Shown here: in pieces, positions 9,142 to 18,577 of the stretch
Numbering within the stretch: position 1 is the first letter of the stretch
Layout of the letters: each line of letters opens with the position of its first letter
Source: Advenella mandrilli
GTDB taxonomy: Bacteria > Pseudomonadota > Gammaproteobacteria > Burkholderiales > Burkholderiaceae_B
DNA length: 64,000 bases
Direction of reading: 5' to 3'
Assembly: GCF_016595155.1 (NCBI RefSeq)
Contig: NZ_JAENGP010000001.1
Span: forward strand, 186,001 to 250,000
Program-made: the position numbers and the translations under genes
Notes under the pieces: model-generated
Database searches by the model: none
Told to the model about the DNA's origin: nothing
The model's input: the letters and a program-made list of their open reading frames with translations, nothing else

Positions 9142-11424
9142 TTAATTTCCTTTTGCTTGCTGGGCATCAACAACGGCCAGCGTGGTCATGTTAACAATAC
9201 GGCGTGTTGTTGCGCTAGTGGTAAGAATGTGAACCGGTTTTGCCGCGCCCAACAGGACAGGACCCATCGCAATGCCGTTGCTACCCGTCATTTTCAGCAT
9301 ATTATAAGTAATATTGCCGGTATCCAGGTTTGGCATGATTAACAGGTTAGCGCGTCCTTTCAGGGGCGAGTCGGGGAAAGCATCCAGCCGGATTTTTTCT
9401 GACAAGGCAGAGTCGGCATGCATTTCGCCATCCACTTCCAGCAATGGTGCGCGTTCGGCAATAATTTCACGGGCGAGAGCCATTTTCCGGGATGATTCAC
9501 TTGGGCGGCTGCCAAAATTGGAGTGTGACAGCAAGGCGATTTTGGGTGTAACGCCAAAGCGGATCATTTCCTCGGCCGCCTGGATGGTGATGTCAGCAAT
9601 TTGCTCGGCGCTGGGGTTTTCATTAACGTGGGTGTCACAAATGAACAGGGTTTCATCGGGTAGCATGAGCACGTTCATGGCGGCAAAAGTCTGGGCACCG
9701 GGTTTCAGGCCAATCACTTCCTGGACATATTTCAGCTGGTTATCAAACTTGCTTGAAACGCCGCAAATCATGGCATCGGCATCACCCCGTTCCATGAGCA
9801 TGACACTAATAAGCGTATTGTGTTTGCGAACCATCGCTTTGGCAATATTGGGGGTGACGCCATCACGTGCTTTGAGTTTGTAGTAGGCTTGCCAGGTTTC
9901 ATTGAAACGGTCGTCATCTTCGGGGTTGACGATTTCAATGTTTTTGCCGTTCGTCAGGCGCAGGCCCAACTTTTCAATACGCATATTGATAACAGAAGGG
10001 CGTCCGACCAGGATCGGGTGAGCCAGTTTTTCATCAATGACGGTTTGAGCGGCATGCAGGACGCGCTCATCTTCTCCGTCGGCAAACACTACCCGTTTAG
10101 GATCGGATTTTGCCTGCTTGTACAGAGGGCGCATTAACTGGCCAGAGCGATAAATAAAGCTCATCAGCTGGCTGCGGTAAGCGTCCATGTCTTCAATGGG
10201 GCGGGTGGCAACGCCAGAGTCCATGGCGGCCTGTGCAATGGCGGGTGCAATTTGTACAATAAGGCGGGGGTCAAACGGTTTGGGAATAATGTATTCGGGG
10301 CCGAAATTCAGGTCATGATCCTGATAAACCGAGGCGACCTCATCATTTTGTTCGGCCTGGGCCAATTCGGCAATGGCGTTCACGCAAGCCAGTTTCATTT
10401 CTTCAGTAATGCGGGTGGCGCCAACGTCAAGGGCGCCGCGGAAAATAAACGGGAAACACAGTACGTTGTTGACTTGGTTGGGGTAATCGGAGCGGCCGGT
10501 TGCAATAATGCAATCGGGGCGCGCCTCTTTGGCGTCTTCAGGAAGGATTTCGGGGTCGGGGTTGGCAAGTGCTAAAATAAGGGGCTGGCTACCCATGGAC
10601 TTGACCATTTCCTTGGTCAGTACGCCAGATGTTGAGCAACCCAGGAAAACATCGGCATCCTTGATGACGTCGGCCAGGGTGCGGGCATCGGTGTCCTGGG
10701 CATAGCGTGCCTTGTTTTCTTCCATGTTTTCATCGCGGCCTTTCCAGATCACGCCACGAGAGTCACAGACAAAAATATTTTCCCTGCTGATGCCGATCTT
10801 GGTGAGCAGGTCGAGGCAGGCAATGGCTGCGGCACCGGCACCGGAGCAGATCAGCTTGACCTCTGCCGGGTTCTTGTTAACGATTTTAAGCCCGTTCAGA
10901 ACAGCAGCGGATGAAATAATGGCGGTACCGTGCTGGTCATCATGAAACACGGGAATACGCATGCGTTCACGCAGTTTTTTTTCAATGTAGAAACACTCGG
11001 GCGCCTTGATGTCTTCCAGGTTCACGCCGCCCAAAGTGGGTTCCAGTGCGGCAATAATATCAACCAGTTTGTCTGGATCCCGTTCGGCAAGTTCAATATC
11101 AAAAACGTCTATACCGGCAAATTTCTTGAACAGGCAGGCTTTGCCTTCCATAACCGGTTTGGCGGCCAGCGGACCAATATTACCCAGACCCAGCACGGCG
11201 GTACCGTTGGTTATGACGCCAACCAGATTGGAGCGGGAGGTATATTTGGCTGCGGCCTCATAGCCATCGTTGAAAATGGCCATGCATGCCGCTGCCACAC
11301 CGGGAGAATAGGCCAGGGAGAGATCGTCCTGGTTGGCCAGCGGTTTGGTGGGGGTTACTGATATCTTGCCGGGGGTTGGATGAGCATGATAGTCCAGCGC
11401 AAGTTTAGTGAAGTCGTGATTCAT
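9142..11424 (-). CDS. maeB: NADP-dependent malic enzyme (malic enzyme-phosphotransacetylase fusion)
   Basis: This 760-residue hybrid enzyme decarboxylates malate to pyruvate with production of NADPH. The malic-enzyme part covers about 1-430, with [12 protein letters not shown], the NADP-site [18 protein letters not shown] and [18 protein letters not shown]. The rest, from about 435, is a phosphotransacetylase-like domain that in MaeB proteins is thought to be regulatory (acetyl-CoA sensing). It is transcribed away from odhA, so the 288-bp gap must hold both promoters. AGGG lies about 14 bases before the ATG. Confidence 0.95.
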   Translation of the reverse strand: MNHDFTKLALDYHAHPTPGKISVTPTKPLANQDDLSLAYSPGVAAACMAIFNDGYEAAAKYTSRSNLVGVITNGTAVLGLGNIGPLAAKPVMEGKACLFKKFAGIDVFDIELAERDPDKLVDIIAALEPTLGGVNLEDIKAPECFYIEKKLRERMRIPVFHDDQHGTAIISSAAVLNGLKIVNKNPAEVKLICSGAGAAAIACLDLLTKIGISRENIFVCDSRGVIWKGRDENMEENKARYAQDTDARTLADVIKDADVFLGCSTSGVLTKEMVKSMGSQPLILALANPDPEILPEDAKEARPDCIIATGRSDYPNQVNNVLCFPFIFRGALDVGATRITEEMKLACVNAIAELAQAEQNDEVASVYQDHDLNFGPEYIIPKPFDPRLIVQIAPAIAQAAMDSGVATRPIEDMDAYRSQLMSFIYRSGQLMRPLYKQAKSDPKRVVFADGEDERVLHAAQTVIDEKLAHPILVGRPSVINMRIEKLGLRLTNGKNIEIVNPEDDDRFNETWQAYYKLKARDGVTPNIAKAMVRKHNTLISVMLMERGDADAMICGVSSKFDNQLKYVQEVIGLKPGAQTFAAMNVLMLPDETLFICDTHVNENPSAEQIADITIQAAEEMIRFGVTPKIALLSHSNFGSRPSESSRKMALAREIIAERAPLLEVDGEMHADSALSEKIRLDAFPDSPLKGRANLLIMPNLDTGNITYNMLKMTGSNGIAMGPVLLGAAKPVHILTTSATTRRIVNMTTLAVVDAQQAKGN

Positions 11425-11712
11425 AGTAGAGAAGACCCTATTGTATTTTTAGTTTAATAAATTAAAGCTAATCGTGTTTATAAAGCAACGAATTATACAA
11501 ATATACCAATTTGCCTGAGAGTAAGCATTAACTATCTTTTGTTTTTGAAAACTTTATGGCGAAAAGCTTGTTAAATAGGGGTATACTTTTACGTTATTGG
11601 CTTTTAAGGCTAGTACGTGCCTTCTGCCCCGCTATCCGCAATTCGGTCTAGCCGTAACGCGGAAGGTATTCCTGCATCCAAAGGGTGAAACACTCATACC
11701 GGTGAAGCGTTT
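11425..11712. promoter_or_regulatory. divergent maeB/odhA control region with a structured odhA leader
   Basis: A TATACT -10-like hexamer lies at 11582-11587. The leader from 11619 to 11712 can form nested pairs: CCTT 11620-11623 with AAGG 11663-11666, CCGC 11636-11639 with GCGG 11659-11662, and CGG 11644-11646 with CCG 11652-11654. A competing helix pairs GGTAT 11665-11669 with ATACC 11696-11700, directly before the Shine-Dalgarno GGTGAAG (11701-11707). Position and host group match the published sucA RNA motif of Burkholderiales; that identity is from memory and unverified. Confidence 0.5.
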
Positions 11713-14583
11713 ATGACTACGGAAATTGAAAAAAAATCCACATCTTATTTATTTGGCAGCAATGCCCCTTATGTCGAAGAGCTTTATGAAGCTTACTTAG
11801 ACAACCCCGATTCAGCACCAGAAGAATGGCGTGCTTATTTTGATCAATTGCAAAATCTGCCGGCAACCGATGGTTCGACAGGAACCCGTGATCAAAACCA
11901 CAGCTCTGTCGTTACTTCATTTGCCCAGCGTGCAAAAGCAAATGCCTTTGCCGTTCAGAAAATTGAATCACCCAGCCTTGAGGTGGCCAGCAAACAGCTG
12001 CATGTACAGTCTCTGATTGCCGCCTACCGTTCGCTAGGTGTGCGTCTGGCAACCCTGGATCCTCTTAAACGTCGTGAACGCCCCGAAATACCGGAACTTG
12101 ATCCCGCCTTTTATGGTTTGACCGAAGCCGATCTTGATGATGTGTATTCTGCAACGAATACCTATTTCACCAAGAAAACCACCATGACCTTGCGTGAAAT
12201 CCTCAATGCACTGCGCGATACTTACTGCCGTAGCATTGGTGCCGAATTCATGCACATGTCCGATCCCACCGCAAAACGTTGGGTGCAAGAGCGTCTAGAG
12301 TCCATCCAAAGTAATCCCAACTTTGATGCCGGCCAAAAAACCCGAATTTTACAGCAACTTACCGAAGCTGAAGGTCTTGAGCGTTTCCTGCATACCAAGT
12401 ATGTTGGCCAGAAACGTTTTTCCCTTGAAGGTGGTGAAAGCTTTATTGCTTCAATGGACGAAATCGTTAACCATTCAGCAGACCGTGGCGTGCATGAAAT
12501 TGTAGTGGGCATGGCTCACCGTGGGCGCCTGAATATGCTGGTTAACATCATGGGCAAAATGCCTGGTGACCTGTTTGCCGAATTTGAAGGCAAGCACGCA
12601 GAAGGGCTGACCGATGGTGACGTGAAATATCACAATGGCTACTCCAGCGACCTCTCCACCCGTAGCGGCCCGGTTCACTTGTCCCTGGCCTTTAACCCGT
12701 CTCACCTTGAAATTGTCAACCCGGTTGTAGAGGGCAGTGTCCGTGCACGCCAGGAACGCCGTGAAAACGGCAAGCAACAGGTTCTGCCTGTGCTGGTCCA
12801 CGGTGACTCGGCCTTTGCCGGCCAGGGCGTGGTTATGGAAACCCTTAACCTTGCACAAACCCGTGGTTATGGTACCGGTGGTACGGTTCATATTGTTATT
12901 AATAACCAAATCGGTTTTACCACTTCAGATCCACGCGACGTACGTTCAACCCTGTATTGTACCGACGTTGTCAAAATGATCGAGGCGCCCGTTTTCCACG
13001 TAAACGGTGATGACCCTGAAGCGGTTGCCTTTGTTTCACAGCTGGCGGTAGACTATCGCATGGAGTTCGGTCATGATGTCGTGGTCGATATCATCTGTTT
13101 CCGTAAGCTGGGACACAACGAACAGGATACACCGGCATTAACACAGCCCTTAATGTACAAAAGCATCAGTGTTCACCCAGGTACACGTAAACTGTACGGT
13201 GAAAAACTGGTTGCCCAGGGTGTGCTCGAGGCAGACGGTCCAGACCAAATGGTCAAGGAATACCGCCAGTTAATGGAAGACGGCCAGAAAACCGTCGAGC
13301 CTGTCTTGACAGACTACAAAAACAAATACGCGATTGACTGGACCCCGTTTCTGGGTGCCAAGTGGACCGATCACGGTGACACCGCTGTTCCATTGGCAGA
13401 GCTCAAGCGTATCGGTGAAAAAATCACCACTGTTCCAGAAAATTTCACCCCCCATAACCTGGTGAAAAAACTGCTGAACGACCGTCGCAATATGGCGGCA
13501 GGCGAGCAAAATCTGGACTGGGGTATGGGAGAACACCTGGCATTTGCAACACTGGTTGCTTCGGGTTATTCCATTCGCATTACCGGCCAGGACTCCGGTC
13601 GTGGCACATTTACACACCGTCACGCCGTCTTGCACGATCAAAAGCGTGAGCGCTGGGACGACGGTACTTATATTCCATTACAGAACGTTGCCGAGAATCA
13701 GGCACCCTTTACGGTGATTGACTCTGTGCTTTCTGAGGAAGCCGTATTGGGCTTTGAGTATGGTTATGCCTGCTCAGAACCGAATACCCTCACTATTTGG
13801 GAAGCCCAGTTTGGCGATTTCGTCAATGGTGCCCAGGTGGTGATTGACCAGTTCATTTCTTCCGGCGAGGCAAAGTGGGGCCGCCAATGCGGTTTGACCA
13901 TGATGTTGCCACACGGTTACGAAGGCCAGGGACCCGAGCACTCATCTGCCCGTATCGAGCGCTTCCTGCAATTGTGTGCCGATAACAATATGCAAGTAGT
14001 GCAGCCTACTAATGCCGCCCAAATTTTCCATTTGCTGCGTCGCCAGATGATTCGTCAGTTCCGCAAGCCTTTGGTTATATTTACACCTAAATCACTGCTG
14101 CGTAACAAAGACGCAACCTCTGCGCTAGCCGACCTGGCTTCCGGTGAGTTCCTGCCAGTCATCCCCGAGGTCAAAGCAGACATCAAGGCTGATCAAGTCA
14201 AGCGTATTCTGGTTTGTTCCGGTAAGGTTTATTACGATTTGGCTAACGCTCGCACAGAACGTGAAGCCAATGATGTGGTTATTATTCGTGTTGAACAGTT
14301 GTATCCGTTTGCCCATAAGGCGTTCGAAACGGAGCTTAAGAAATATCCTAACGCCACAGAAGTTATCTGGGTTCAGGATGAGCCTCAGAACCAGGGACCA
14401 TGGTTCTATATTCAGCACCATCTGTATGAGAACATGACTGCCGGTCAGAAATTGTCTTATGCAGGCCGCAATGCGTCTTCCTCTCCGGCTGTTGGCTATC
14501 TGGCTAAACACGTGGAGCAGCAAAAAGCACTTATTGAACAGGCATTTGCGCCGAAATTAAAAGGTTTTATCCTAACCAAGTAA
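11713..14583 (+). CDS. odhA: 2-oxoglutarate dehydrogenase E1 component
   Basis: This 956-residue thiamine-diphosphate enzyme decarboxylates 2-oxoglutarate and transfers the succinyl group to the E2 lipoyl arm. The N-terminal E2-binding stretch YVEELYEAYLDNPDSAPEEW, the substrate loop VGMAHRGRLNML, the ThDP region HVNGDDPEAV, and the transketolase-like segment LPHGYEGQGPEHSSARIERF are present. It starts the odhA-odhB-lpd run and is preceded by the structured leader. It is also called sucA. Confidence 0.97.
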   Translation: MTTEIEKKSTSYLFGSNAPYVEELYEAYLDNPDSAPEEWRAYFDQLQNLPATDGSTGTRDQNHSSVVTSFAQRAKANAFAVQKIESPSLEVASKQLHVQSLIAAYRSLGVRLATLDPLKRRERPEIPELDPAFYGLTEADLDDVYSATNTYFTKKTTMTLREILNALRDTYCRSIGAEFMHMSDPTAKRWVQERLESIQSNPNFDAGQKTRILQQLTEAEGLERFLHTKYVGQKRFSLEGGESFIASMDEIVNHSADRGVHEIVVGMAHRGRLNMLVNIMGKMPGDLFAEFEGKHAEGLTDGDVKYHNGYSSDLSTRSGPVHLSLAFNPSHLEIVNPVVEGSVRARQERRENGKQQVLPVLVHGDSAFAGQGVVMETLNLAQTRGYGTGGTVHIVINNQIGFTTSDPRDVRSTLYCTDVVKMIEAPVFHVNGDDPEAVAFVSQLAVDYRMEFGHDVVVDIICFRKLGHNEQDTPALTQPLMYKSISVHPGTRKLYGEKLVAQGVLEADGPDQMVKEYRQLMEDGQKTVEPVLTDYKNKYAIDWTPFLGAKWTDHGDTAVPLAELKRIGEKITTVPENFTPHNLVKKLLNDRRNMAAGEQNLDWGMGEHLAFATLVASGYSIRITGQDSGRGTFTHRHAVLHDQKRERWDDGTYIPLQNVAENQAPFTVIDSVLSEEAVLGFEYGYACSEPNTLTIWEAQFGDFVNGAQVVIDQFISSGEAKWGRQCGLTMMLPHGYEGQGPEHSSARIERFLQLCADNNMQVVQPTNAAQIFHLLRRQMIRQFRKPLVIFTPKSLLRNKDATSALADLASGEFLPVIPEVKADIKADQVKRILVCSGKVYYDLANARTEREANDVVIIRVEQLYPFAHKAFETELKKYPNATEVIWVQDEPQNQGPWFYIQHHLYENMTAGQKLSYAGRNASSSPAVGYLAKHVEQQKALIEQAFAPKLKGFILTK

Positions 14584-14614
14584 TTGGACTAACATATTTT
14601 ACGGATTAAAAAAA

Positions 14615-15817
14615 ATGGCTATTATTGACGTTATCGTTCCCCAATTATCAGAATCAATTTCTGAAGCGACCCTGCTTGAATGGAAAAAGAAAGTCGGTGA
14701 AGCGGTTACCCAAGACGAAACCCTGATCGAAGTTGAAACAGATAAAGTGGTTCTTGAAGTTCCTGCGCCAGCCTCGGGCGTGATTGTTGAAATTGCAGAA
14801 GGCGATGGCAGTACCGTAGTTGCAGAGCAGTTGCTGGCTAAAATCGATACCGAAGCAACCGTAGGTGTTGCCGCCGCTCCTGCTGCAGAAGCGGCCCCGG
14901 CTGCGGCTGCCGCACCTGTTGCTGCAGAAAGCAAAACAGTTAGTGGTGTTGCATCTCCTGCCGCCAGCAAAATCCTGTCTGAAAAAGGCATTAGTGCTGG
15001 CGATGTGGCCGGTTCAGGCCGTGATGGTCGTGTTACCAAAGCCGACGCGGTTTCCGCTTCAGCACCTGCAAAATCAGTGGCTGCACCAGCTGCACCCCTG
15101 TCTGTTTCCCTGGATGGCCGTCCAGAACAGCGCGTTCCCATGACACGTTTGCGTGCACGGGTTGCCGAGCGTTTGTTGCAGTCCCAGTCTGAAAATGCAA
15201 TCCTGACCACTTTCAACGAAGTCAACATGAAAGCGGTTATGGACCTGCGTAATAAATACAAAGAGAAATTCGAGAAAGAGCACGGTATCAAACTGGGCTT
15301 CATGTCTTTCTTTGTAAAAGCAGCCGTTGCTGCCCTGAAAAAATACCCCATCCTCAACGCTTCTGTTGATGGCAAGGATATTGTTTATCACGGCTATTTT
15401 GATATTGGTATTGCAGTTGGCAGCCCACGCGGCCTGGTTGTACCTATTCTGCGTAATGCCGATCAAATGTCAATTGCAGACATCGAGAAAAAAATCGCCG
15501 AATTCGGTGCCAAGGCACGTGATGGCAAGTTGACCCTCGACGAACTGACTGGCGGTACCTTCTCCATCTCTAACGGTGGTACTTTCGGTTCCATGCTATC
15601 TACACCTATTATCAACCCACCTCAGGCTGCCATTCTGGGCATTCACGCCACTAAAGAACGTGCTGTGGTTGAAAACGGTCAAATCGTTATCCGCCCAATC
15701 AACTTCTTTGCCATGTCTTACGACCACCGCATCATCGACGGTCGTGAAGCCGTGCTGGGCCTGGTTGCCATGAAAGAAGCGCTGGAAGACCCACAACGCC
15801 TGTTGCTCGAACTGTAA
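14615..15817 (+). CDS. odhB: dihydrolipoyllysine succinyltransferase, E2 of 2-oxoglutarate dehydrogenase
   Basis: This 400-residue E2 core has a lipoyl domain at 1-77 with the lipoylated Lys44 in EVETDKVVLEV. An Ala-rich linker (about 84-105) and a peripheral E1/E3-binding domain (about 110-145, SPAASKILSEKGISAGDVAG) follow. The catalytic domain has the HxxxD motif in SYDHRIIDGREAV near the C-terminus. It forms the scaffold that transfers succinyl to CoA. It follows odhA by 31 bases and is also called sucB. Confidence 0.97.
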   Translation: MAIIDVIVPQLSESISEATLLEWKKKVGEAVTQDETLIEVETDKVVLEVPAPASGVIVEIAEGDGSTVVAEQLLAKIDTEATVGVAAAPAAEAAPAAAAAPVAAESKTVSGVASPAASKILSEKGISAGDVAGSGRDGRVTKADAVSASAPAKSVAAPAAPLSVSLDGRPEQRVPMTRLRARVAERLLQSQSENAILTTFNEVNMKAVMDLRNKYKEKFEKEHGIKLGFMSFFVKAAVAALKKYPILNASVDGKDIVYHGYFDIGIAVGSPRGLVVPILRNADQMSIADIEKKIAEFGAKARDGKLTLDELTGGTFSISNGGTFGSMLSTPIINPPQAAILGIHATKERAVVENGQIVIRPINFFAMSYDHRIIDGREAVLGLVAMKEALEDPQRLLLEL

Positions 15818-15832
15818 TCAACACATGGTATG

Positions 15833-15878
15833 CACGCCCCCTTACGGGGCGTGGTTCTTTATATGCACCCGGTGTGCA
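15833..15878 (+). other. two consecutive hairpins between odhB and lpd
   Basis: CACGCCCC (15833-15840) pairs perfectly with GGGGCGTG (15846-15853). A second hairpin pairs ATGCAC with GTGCAT at about 15862-15878. The T-run after the first is short (TTCTTT), so it may be a weak attenuator or an RNA stability element that sets E3 apart from E1/E2. Confidence 0.5.
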
Positions 15879-15908
15879 TGCGAATGAATTAAATTAAAGA
15901 GAATTGTT

Positions 15909-17339
15909 ATGTCTACTCAATTTGATGTAGTTGTTATTGGTGCCGGACCTGGCGGGTATATTGCCGCTATCCGTGCCGCGCAGTTGGGCAAAAAAGTGGC
16001 ATGTATCGACGCCTGGACTGACGAAGCTGGCAATCCAAAACCCGGTGGTACATGTACCAACGTGGGTTGTATTCCTTCCAAAGCCCTGTTGCAGTCATCC
16101 GAGCATTTCGAACAGGCTAACCATCATTTTGCCGAGCACGGTATTGAAGTGGGTAATGTCAAGCTTAAACTCGACACCCTGATTGGTCGTAAAGACACCG
16201 TTGTCAAGCAAAACAACGACGGTATCCAGTTCCTGTTCAAAAAAAATAAAGTCACCTTCTTTTCTGGCAAAGGTGAATTTGCCGGTAAAGCCGAAGATGG
16301 CAACTACAGCATTAAAGTAAGTGGTAAAAAAGAAGAGACCATTACTGCAGCACACGTCATTGTAGCTACCGGCTCAGCGCCTCGCGCATTGCCAGGCCTT
16401 GATTTCGACGAAAAACAGGTTCTGTCTAACGATGGTGCCCTTAGCATTCCAGCCGTTCCTAAAAAACTGGGTGTGATTGGCGCAGGTGTGATTGGTCTTG
16501 AGTTGGGTAGCGTATGGCGCCGTCTGGGTGCTGAAGTCGTAGTGCTTGAAGCCGCTCCTGATTTCCTGGCCGTGTGTGACACCCAGGTTGCCAAAGAAGC
16601 ACAAAAAGCCTTTGCCAAACAGGGTCTGGTCATTGAAACTGGCGTGAAAATTGGCGAAATCAAGCAAGCCGCCAAGGCAATTACCATTCCTTACACCACC
16701 GCCAAGGGTGAAGAACAATCACTGGTGGTTGACAAACTGATTGTTTCCATCGGTCGTGTTCCTTACACCACTGGCCTGAATACCGAAGTGGTTGGCCTGC
16801 AACTGGATGAGCGCGGTTTCATCGTGGTTGACGACGATTGCAAAACCAATCTGCCAAACGTATGGGCAGTGGGTGATGTGGTGCGTGGCCCCATGCTGGC
16901 GCACAAGGCCGAAGAAGAAGGTGTAGCGGTTGCCGAGCGTATTGCTGGCCAACACGGTCATGTTAACTTCGACACGATTCCTTCCGTTATTTACACCTCT
17001 CCTGAAATTGCCTGGGTTGGCAAAACAGAGCAGGCCCTGAAAGCAGAAAAACGTGAAATAAAAGTGGGCAGTTTCCCATTCCTGGCCAATGGTCGTGCAC
17101 GTGCGCTGGGTGATACAACCGGTTTTGTGAAAATTATTGCCGATGCCAAGAGTGATGAAGTCCTGGGCGTTCACATTGTAGGGCCAATGGCTTCCGAGCT
17201 GATCGCCGAAGCCGTCACCATCATGGAATTCAAGGGTGCGGCCGAAGATATCGCCCGTATCTGCCATGCACACCCAACCTTGTCAGAAGCAATGAAAGAA
17301 GCAGCCCTTGCGGTTGATAAACGTGCATTGAACTTTTAA
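15909..17339 (+). CDS. lpdA: dihydrolipoamide dehydrogenase (E3)
   Basis: This 476-residue flavoprotein reoxidises the lipoyl arm of E2 and reduces NAD. The FAD motif GAGPGGY is at 11-17, and the redox disulfide is C49-T-N-V-G-C54. The NAD-binding GAGVIGLELGSVWRRLG and the C-terminal catalytic HAHPTLSEA are all present. AGAGAATTG precedes the start. The enzyme could also serve other 2-oxo acid complexes. Confidence 0.96.
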   Translation: MSTQFDVVVIGAGPGGYIAAIRAAQLGKKVACIDAWTDEAGNPKPGGTCTNVGCIPSKALLQSSEHFEQANHHFAEHGIEVGNVKLKLDTLIGRKDTVVKQNNDGIQFLFKKNKVTFFSGKGEFAGKAEDGNYSIKVSGKKEETITAAHVIVATGSAPRALPGLDFDEKQVLSNDGALSIPAVPKKLGVIGAGVIGLELGSVWRRLGAEVVVLEAAPDFLAVCDTQVAKEAQKAFAKQGLVIETGVKIGEIKQAAKAITIPYTTAKGEEQSLVVDKLIVSIGRVPYTTGLNTEVVGLQLDERGFIVVDDDCKTNLPNVWAVGDVVRGPMLAHKAEEEGVAVAERIAGQHGHVNFDTIPSVIYTSPEIAWVGKTEQALKAEKREIKVGSFPFLANGRARALGDTTGFVKIIADAKSDEVLGVHIVGPMASELIAEAVTIMEFKGAAEDIARICHAHPTLSEAMKEAALAVDKRALNF

Positions 17340-17374
17340 TCAAGTTGGTACTGTTTTAAGTTTTGCTTGAAATA

Positions 17375-17436
17375 GCAGGCCTGCGGCTTGTGGTTGGTGT
17401 TCCCTGAACAGCCAGCCAGGCTGCAGGCCTTTTTAA
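17375..17436 (+). terminator. terminator after lpdA
   Basis: AGGCCTGC (17377-17384) pairs with GCAGGCCT (17423-17430), and the right arm runs straight into TTTTT. It closes the odhA-odhB-lpd unit. Confidence 0.75.
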
Positions 17437-17468
17437 TATAATCAATATTTGAGCTTGTATTTATCATC

Positions 17469-18560
17469 ATGAATGTTTTGCAGTATTATGAAAAGGCGCT
17501 GGGTGAACGTGGTTACAAGGCAGATGCGGCACAGCAGAAGGCAATCCGTCGTTTGCAGAAGTATTATGATGATTGGATAGCCTTCAAGCAACAGCGTTCA
17601 AGCAGGCTTAAAAAAATCTTCAGCCGGCCCGAAATCCCCAAAGGTGTGTATATGTGGGGTGGGGTCGGTCGTGGTAAAAGTTTCTTAATGGATTCCTTTT
17701 ACCTGACGGTGCCGGTCAAGCGTAAAACCCGGATTCACTTTCATGAGTTCATGCGGGGCGTACACTTGCAACTGCAACAAATCAAGGGTACCCAGGATCC
17801 GCTTGATGAAGTGGCGCGCCGTATTGCCAAAAAATACCGCCTGATCTGCTTTGATGAATTCCATGTGTCGGACATTGCCGACGCAATGATTCTGTATCGT
17901 TTGTTGCTTAAACTGTTTGAGCATGGCACTTCTTTTGTGATGACGTCTAATTACGAGCCTTCTGAACTGTACCCGGATGGCCTGCATCGCGACCGTATCC
18001 TGCCGGCTATCAAGCTTATCCAGGAGCGGATGGATGTCCTGAACGTGGATACCGGGGTGGATTACCGCCTGCGTACGCTGGAACAGGTCAACATGTACCA
18101 TACCCCCCTGACCGAACAAGCCCGTCAGGCGTTGCAGCTGGCGTTTGATCAGCTGTCAGACACGGCCAGCCAGAATCCGGTTTTACATATCGAGAATCGT
18201 GAAATCCGTGCCGAAGCCCTGGGCGGGTCTGTGGTGTGGTTTTCATTTGCCACCTTGTGTGGCGGCCCGCGTTCACAAAATGACTATCTGGAACTGGCCA
18301 GCCGTTTTCATACCATTATTTTATCGGACGTACCAAGAATGCGTCCTAAGCATGCTTCCGAAGCTCGCCGTTTTACCTGGCTGATTGATGTTTTATATGA
18401 TCATAAAGTCAATCTGATTATGTCGGCCGAGTGCGGGCCCGATGAGTTATATACCGAAGGCACGTTGTCCAATGAATTCCATCGCACGGTTTCCCGTATT
18501 ATGGAAATGCAATCAAAAGAATATCTTGAATCTGAACGACGGGAATCGGTCAGTCTGTAA
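17469..18560 (+). CDS. zapE: cell division ATPase ZapE (AFG1-like)
   Basis: This 363-residue AAA-type ATPase has Walker [13 protein letters not shown] near residue 65 and Walker [17 protein letters not shown] near residue 125, both typical of the AFG1/ZapE family. In E. coli ZapE associates with FtsZ rings; the same role here is inferred. It begins a new transcription unit after the lpdA terminator and is followed by trpS after 17 bases. Confidence 0.92.
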   Translation: MNVLQYYEKALGERGYKADAAQQKAIRRLQKYYDDWIAFKQQRSSRLKKIFSRPEIPKGVYMWGGVGRGKSFLMDSFYLTVPVKRKTRIHFHEFMRGVHLQLQQIKGTQDPLDEVARRIAKKYRLICFDEFHVSDIADAMILYRLLLKLFEHGTSFVMTSNYEPSELYPDGLHRDRILPAIKLIQERMDVLNVDTGVDYRLRTLEQVNMYHTPLTEQARQALQLAFDQLSDTASQNPVLHIENREIRAEALGGSVVWFSFATLCGGPRSQNDYLELASRFHTIILSDVPRMRPKHASEARRFTWLIDVLYDHKVNLIMSAECGPDELYTEGTLSNEFHRTVSRIMEMQSKEYLESERRESVSL

Positions 18561-18577
18561 ATGGGGAATTGAAATTC

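Noticed and set aside
14599-15375. Long minus-strand frame (258 codons) opposite odhB
   Set aside because: It mirrors the Ala-rich coding sequence of odhB on the other strand, is low in complexity and has no ribosome site or family features.
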